NCBI RefSeq assembly: GCF_003628505.1 | Contig: NZ_RBZP01000006.1 | Location: forward strand, 1 to 64,000 | DNA: 64,000 bases | Source of the DNA: Oceanobacillus halophilus | Lineage (GTDB): Bacteria > Bacillota > Bacilli > Bacillales > Amphibacillaceae | Direction of reading: 5' to 3' | Shown: in pieces, positions 61,775 through 64,000 of the stretch | How the letters are laid out: each line of letters starts with the position of its first letter | Numbering within the stretch: the stretch's first letter is position 1 | Program-made: the position numbers and the translations under genes | The notes under the pieces: generated by a model | The model's database searches: none | What the model was told of the DNA's origin: nothing | The model's input: only the letters and a program-made list of their open reading frames with translations

Positions 61775-62563
61775 CTATTTGACGACCTCAAAGCTCTCCA
61801 GCATATAATGGAATCTTGCTCCGTGACCTTCCTCTGCTTCTAAAAAGTATGCCTGCTTAATGACAAACACCTGGCCATTATCCGCTTCTGTTATATAATA
61901 TCTATGGGTTGGTGTATCCCAGTGAAGACCTGTAACGCCATTTTCATCGGTATATTCTAAACCAATACTTTGTACTACTTTTGCTTTTATTGGTGTGGTT
62001 ACACTCTCTTCTCTGTGTAACTCCATTTCCTCGTCCTTAGCAATCGCTTCTTTAATCTGAGAGATTACCTCCTCGGTGGTTGTGTTTTCTATGCGGGTGA
62101 TTTCCATATAAACATCTGGTAACTCTTCAGGAAGTGGTTCTATCGTTTCAATACGATCACTTTCTTCTCCTTCCTTCATCTGATAACGATCTTCATCGAT
62201 GTAAATGACGTATCTTAGTTCTTCATTAGCCTCCAACCGAACGTTCGAATCTTCCTTCTGTCCCTCCAGCTCAATTTCCTCTTTCTTTTCTTCGATAAAT
62301 AATTCCCGTAAACTTTGAAACATTGCCTGCCCTTTCTCTATTTGATCCTCTGACAACAGTCCAATAAATAAGATTGCCGCAACAACAGCCGCTGTCAATC
62401 CAATCACGAACCCTTTTCTAGTTCTGTTATTCGGCCTATTAGTCGAAGATGAAAATAACTCGCTGCTAATATTGTTCCAGACGTCCTCTTTTAAATGGGT
62501 CATTTCATCTGTCTGGTCTAATAACTGTTTTTTAACATTTTTTTCAAATTGATGATCATTCAT
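61775..62563 (-). CDS. Predicted anti-sigma factor (single-span membrane protein)
   Basis: A 262-residue protein with a cytoplasmic N-terminus (about 1-50, including EDVWNNISSELFSS), one span at about residues 53-72, and an acidic extracytoplasmic domain of about 190 residues. Its place directly after an ECF sigma gene, with an eight-base overlap, and its topology mark it as the cognate anti-sigma factor. The outer domain resembles no sensor family that I recognise. GGAGGTGTCAAAG sits inside the sigma gene end and fixes the start. Confidence 0.75.
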   Translation of the reverse strand: MNDHQFEKNVKKQLLDQTDEMTHLKEDVWNNISSELFSSSTNRPNNRTRKGFVIGLTAAVVAAILFIGLLSEDQIEKGQAMFQSLRELFIEEKKEEIELEGQKEDSNVRLEANEELRYVIYIDEDRYQMKEGEESDRIETIEPLPEELPDVYMEITRIENTTTEEVISQIKEAIAKDEEMELHREESVTTPIKAKVVQSIGLEYTDENGVTGLHWDTPTHRYYITEADNGQVFVIKQAYFLEAEEGHGARFHYMLESFEVVK

Positions 62564-63092
62564 CTTTGACACCTCCTAACATTCGTTTCAACCGTTGTCT
62601 TCCCTGGTACAATCGTGATTTGACCGTATTTACATTTAACTCGAATATTTCTGCTATTTCTTTTTCCGTAAAACCATTTAAATACTTTAAAATGAGTGCA
62701 GTTCGGTGTTTCTCATCCAACTGTTTTAAAGCAGATGTAACATCCCTATTATCAATTGGTTCTTCTACCTGCTGATTTAAAAAATCTAACAATTGCTCTG
62801 ATTCAATACTTATTGCTTCTTTTGATTTCTTTTTTAAAAAACGATTGCTTTCATTAACTAATATCCGATAAAACCATGGCTTAAATGGTTTTTCTATATC
62901 ATAGGAATCTATATTCCGATAAACTTTTATAAACGTTTCTTGAACGATATCAGCTGCATCACTTGTATTGTTTGTTATGGCATAAGCTGTCCTTAACGAA
63001 TAATCAGCGTATAAATCATATAATTGTTTAAAGGCTTGCTGGTTTCCTTTTTTTATCTTGCGTATCAGCTTTGCTGTTTTTCTTTCTATCAA
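62556..63092 (-). CDS. ECF-type RNA polymerase sigma factor
   Basis: A 178-residue sigma factor. Region 2 is QQAFKQLYDLYADYSLRTAY followed by DIVQETFIKVYRNIDSY and PWFYRILVNESNRFLKK. Region 4 is LDEKHRTALILKYLNGFTEKEIAEIFELNVNTVKSRLYQGRQRLKRML. Two in-frame TTG codons are possible; the second, nine bases after AAGGGGG, is preferred. It heads the sigma/anti-sigma/asnB/DUF421 series. Assignment to one of the named B. subtilis ECF factors is not safe. Confidence 0.9.
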   Translation of the reverse strand: MIERKTAKLIRKIKKGNQQAFKQLYDLYADYSLRTAYAITNNTSDAADIVQETFIKVYRNIDSYDIEKPFKPWFYRILVNESNRFLKKKSKEAISIESEQLLDFLNQQVEEPIDNRDVTSALKQLDEKHRTALILKYLNGFTEKEIAEIFELNVNTVKSRLYQGRQRLKRMLGGVKDE

Positions 63093-63126
63093 CGAAATCA
63101 ACCCCCTTCTTTCAGAGCTCTTACTA

Positions 63127-63157
63127 TATATACCTTTTCAGTTTGTAAAAAGTTTTA
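63127..63157 (-). promoter_or_regulatory. ECF-like promoter upstream of the sigma gene
   Basis: On the minus strand TAAAACTTTT and GGTATATA are separated so that AAAC and GGTATA are 17 bp apart. This resembles the TGAAAC-N16-CGTA type of ECF promoter and suggests autoregulation. No standard sigma-A promoter stands out. Confidence 0.4.
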
Positions 63158-63264
63158 TTAAGGTGATATTTATTAGAAAAATTTTTTGGAAGCTGTATTG
63201 TTGGAGAATTTTTGTAGAGAATGGTATAAAATTCGAAACAAGTACTATAGGTAAATAGTGATAG

Positions 63265-63305
63265 TAATGCCGCTGCGGAAATACACTACGCCGAATATGC
63301 GCTAC
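63265..63305. repeat. Core-edge fragment of the composite repeat (R12)
   Basis: CCGCTGCGGAAATACACTAC followed by GC matches the start of inverted module B. Nothing else of the repeat is present. Confidence 0.5.
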
Positions 63306-63354
63306 CCCGATTTTTAACTATGAAGCCTTTATGTAAACACTTGCTTTTTACGCT

Positions 63355-63400
63355 AAAAAAAGAACTGCCAAAGATGGTATCTACCATTTTTGACAGTTCT
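63355..63400 (-). terminator. Terminator of the ParR-like gene
   Basis: On the minus strand AGAACTGTCAAAAATGG and CCATCTTTGGCAGTTCT form a long stem with one wobble, followed by TTTTTTT. Confidence 0.9.
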
Positions 63401-63407
63401 GCTGTAA

Positions 63408-63950
63408 TTACTTGTTCATGCTTGAGAAGAAGTCTCCCAATGGATCTGCTTCTGCTTTTTCTTTTTCCTTCGTTTCTTCCTCGCTATGGACATCCAACAT
63501 ATCTATGTCGACTTCGTCTAGTTCTCCGGCTGTGGGTTCGAATTCTACTTCGGGTTCACTTGATGCGGCTTCTTCCACTTCTTCCTGGAAGGAAAACACT
63601 TCATCGATATTACTGGAGTTACTATTTAACGAAGACAACAATGTCGTGGCACGCATGGGATCGTTGAGCAAATGATAAAGAATTGTCCCTATCATTGCTT
63701 CAGAATGTTCGTGTTTTAACCAGCTTTTTTGTTCTTTTGTTAATTTTTTCGGGAGGGGAATTGTCACTACCTCTTGATTTTTCGAAAAGGATTCATTTAC
63801 GCCCTTAAGAACATAACTGGCTATCGTACTGGAAAAATTCCTTCGTTCCGTTTCTTTTAGCCTTGATAGTTGTTTTAACAGATAATCAGGTGTATCAGAA
63901 GGGACACGGAATGTAATAGATTGTCCACGTTCTATTCCTTTTTTCACCAT
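63408..63950 (-). CDS. Ribbon-helix-helix-like protein, possible ParR-type segregation adaptor
   Basis: A 180-residue protein. The N-terminal 55 residues (RGQSITFRVPSDTPDYLLKQL and on) have the beta-strand-helix-helix look of RHH DNA-binding domains. The middle is helical; the C-terminal third (about 115-180) is very acidic and disordered-looking (EEVEEAASSEPEVEFEPTAG). It is not a close match to any family I know. ATG follows a GGGTGA site that overlaps the end of the upstream gene, which is only partly inside the window. ParM/Alp-type actin operons have an upstream filament gene and such a small DNA-binding partner, so this is a possible ParR, but this is inference. Confidence 0.5.
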   Translation of the reverse strand: MVKKGIERGQSITFRVPSDTPDYLLKQLSRLKETERRNFSSTIASYVLKGVNESFSKNQEVVTIPLPKKLTKEQKSWLKHEHSEAMIGTILYHLLNDPMRATTLLSSLNSNSSNIDEVFSFQEEVEEAASSEPEVEFEPTAGELDEVDIDMLDVHSEEETKEKEKAEADPLGDFFSSMNK

Positions 63951-63959
63951 TTAATCACC

Positions 63960-64000
63960 CTATTTTGCTTCAGTAGCTGCTTTGTCTTCCTTCTTATCTT
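63960..64000 (-). CDS. 3' end of an upstream gene (partial)
   Basis: The last codons of a minus-strand gene that begins beyond the right edge: the frame ends DKKEDKAATEAK and TAG, nine bases before the ParR-like start codon. The close spacing suggests an operon. Too little is present to identify it. Confidence 0.45.
   Translation of the reverse strand, partial: DKKEDKAATEAK

Overview
The window is low-GC, tightly packed DNA that looks like the chromosome of a Bacillaceae species. Shine-Dalgarno sites are strong (AAGGAGG type), promoters are sigma-A-like, and many genes match Bacillus subtilis families (yocH, ypuA, yugJ, ypnP, ywqA, ywqN, asnB, the oppABCDF layout). The exported lipoproteins have very acidic linkers and mature domains, which fits a halotolerant relative such as Oceanobacillus, Virgibacillus or Gracilibacillus; the exact genus is inference. 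I see no tRNA, rRNA, CRISPR array, transposase or prophage gene.

Layout. 1-2.6 kb: a 20-bp tandem array that runs off the left edge, then the threonine catabolic pair tdh-kbl. 2.8-3.8 kb: a 43-residue exported peptide and a LysM-3D cell-wall protein. 4.1-10 kb: a first peptide ABC operon (A-B-C-D-F). 10.2-18.5 kb: a 21/42-bp tandem array, two MFS and one MATE exporter, a YpuA-like protein, an iron alcohol dehydrogenase with RidA, and a lysozyme-like hydrolase. 18.65-18.88 kb: a cluster of six DnaA-box 9-mers. 18.9-24.1 kb: a second MATE exporter and a TAXI-type TRAP transporter (binding protein, DUF1850, fused permease). 24.3-25.9 kb: an acyl-CoA ligase. 26.7-39.9 kb: a second peptide ABC operon, two extra oppA paralogues, a cytoplasmic penicillin-recognising-type hydrolase and a new-looking regulator. 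40.5-45.8 kb: a SWIM-SNF2 helicase, a DUF3784 protein and an MFS exporter. 46.6-48.4 kb: a Cu/Zn superoxide dismutase lipoprotein and two nearly identical DoxX genes behind a Rex-like operator. 48.8-54.7 kb: an M23 peptidase, a Na/drug-type ABC exporter, a flavin oxidoreductase and a muramoyl amidase. 55.3-58.2 kb: a PF04392-type ABC importer. 59-63.1 kb: DUF421, asnB, an anti-sigma factor and an ECF sigma factor. 63.4-64 kb: a possible ParR-like gene and the end of its upstream partner.

Functional themes. Peptide and solute import is heavily represented: two complete Opp systems, four OppA-type receptors, a TRAP and another ABC importer. The other main theme is envelope maintenance: YocH-like, lysozyme-like, M23, amidase, AsnB and an ECF sigma pair.

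The most unusual structure is a dispersed, non-coding, MITE-like composite repeat. It has about 35-40 bp imperfect terminal inverted repeats and GC-rich palindromic cores. At least six large copies and several fragments occupy most of the long intergenic gaps, sometimes lying between a gene and what looks like its terminator. The DnaA-box cluster and the oppA/hydrolase/regulator locus are the other observations I would follow up first.
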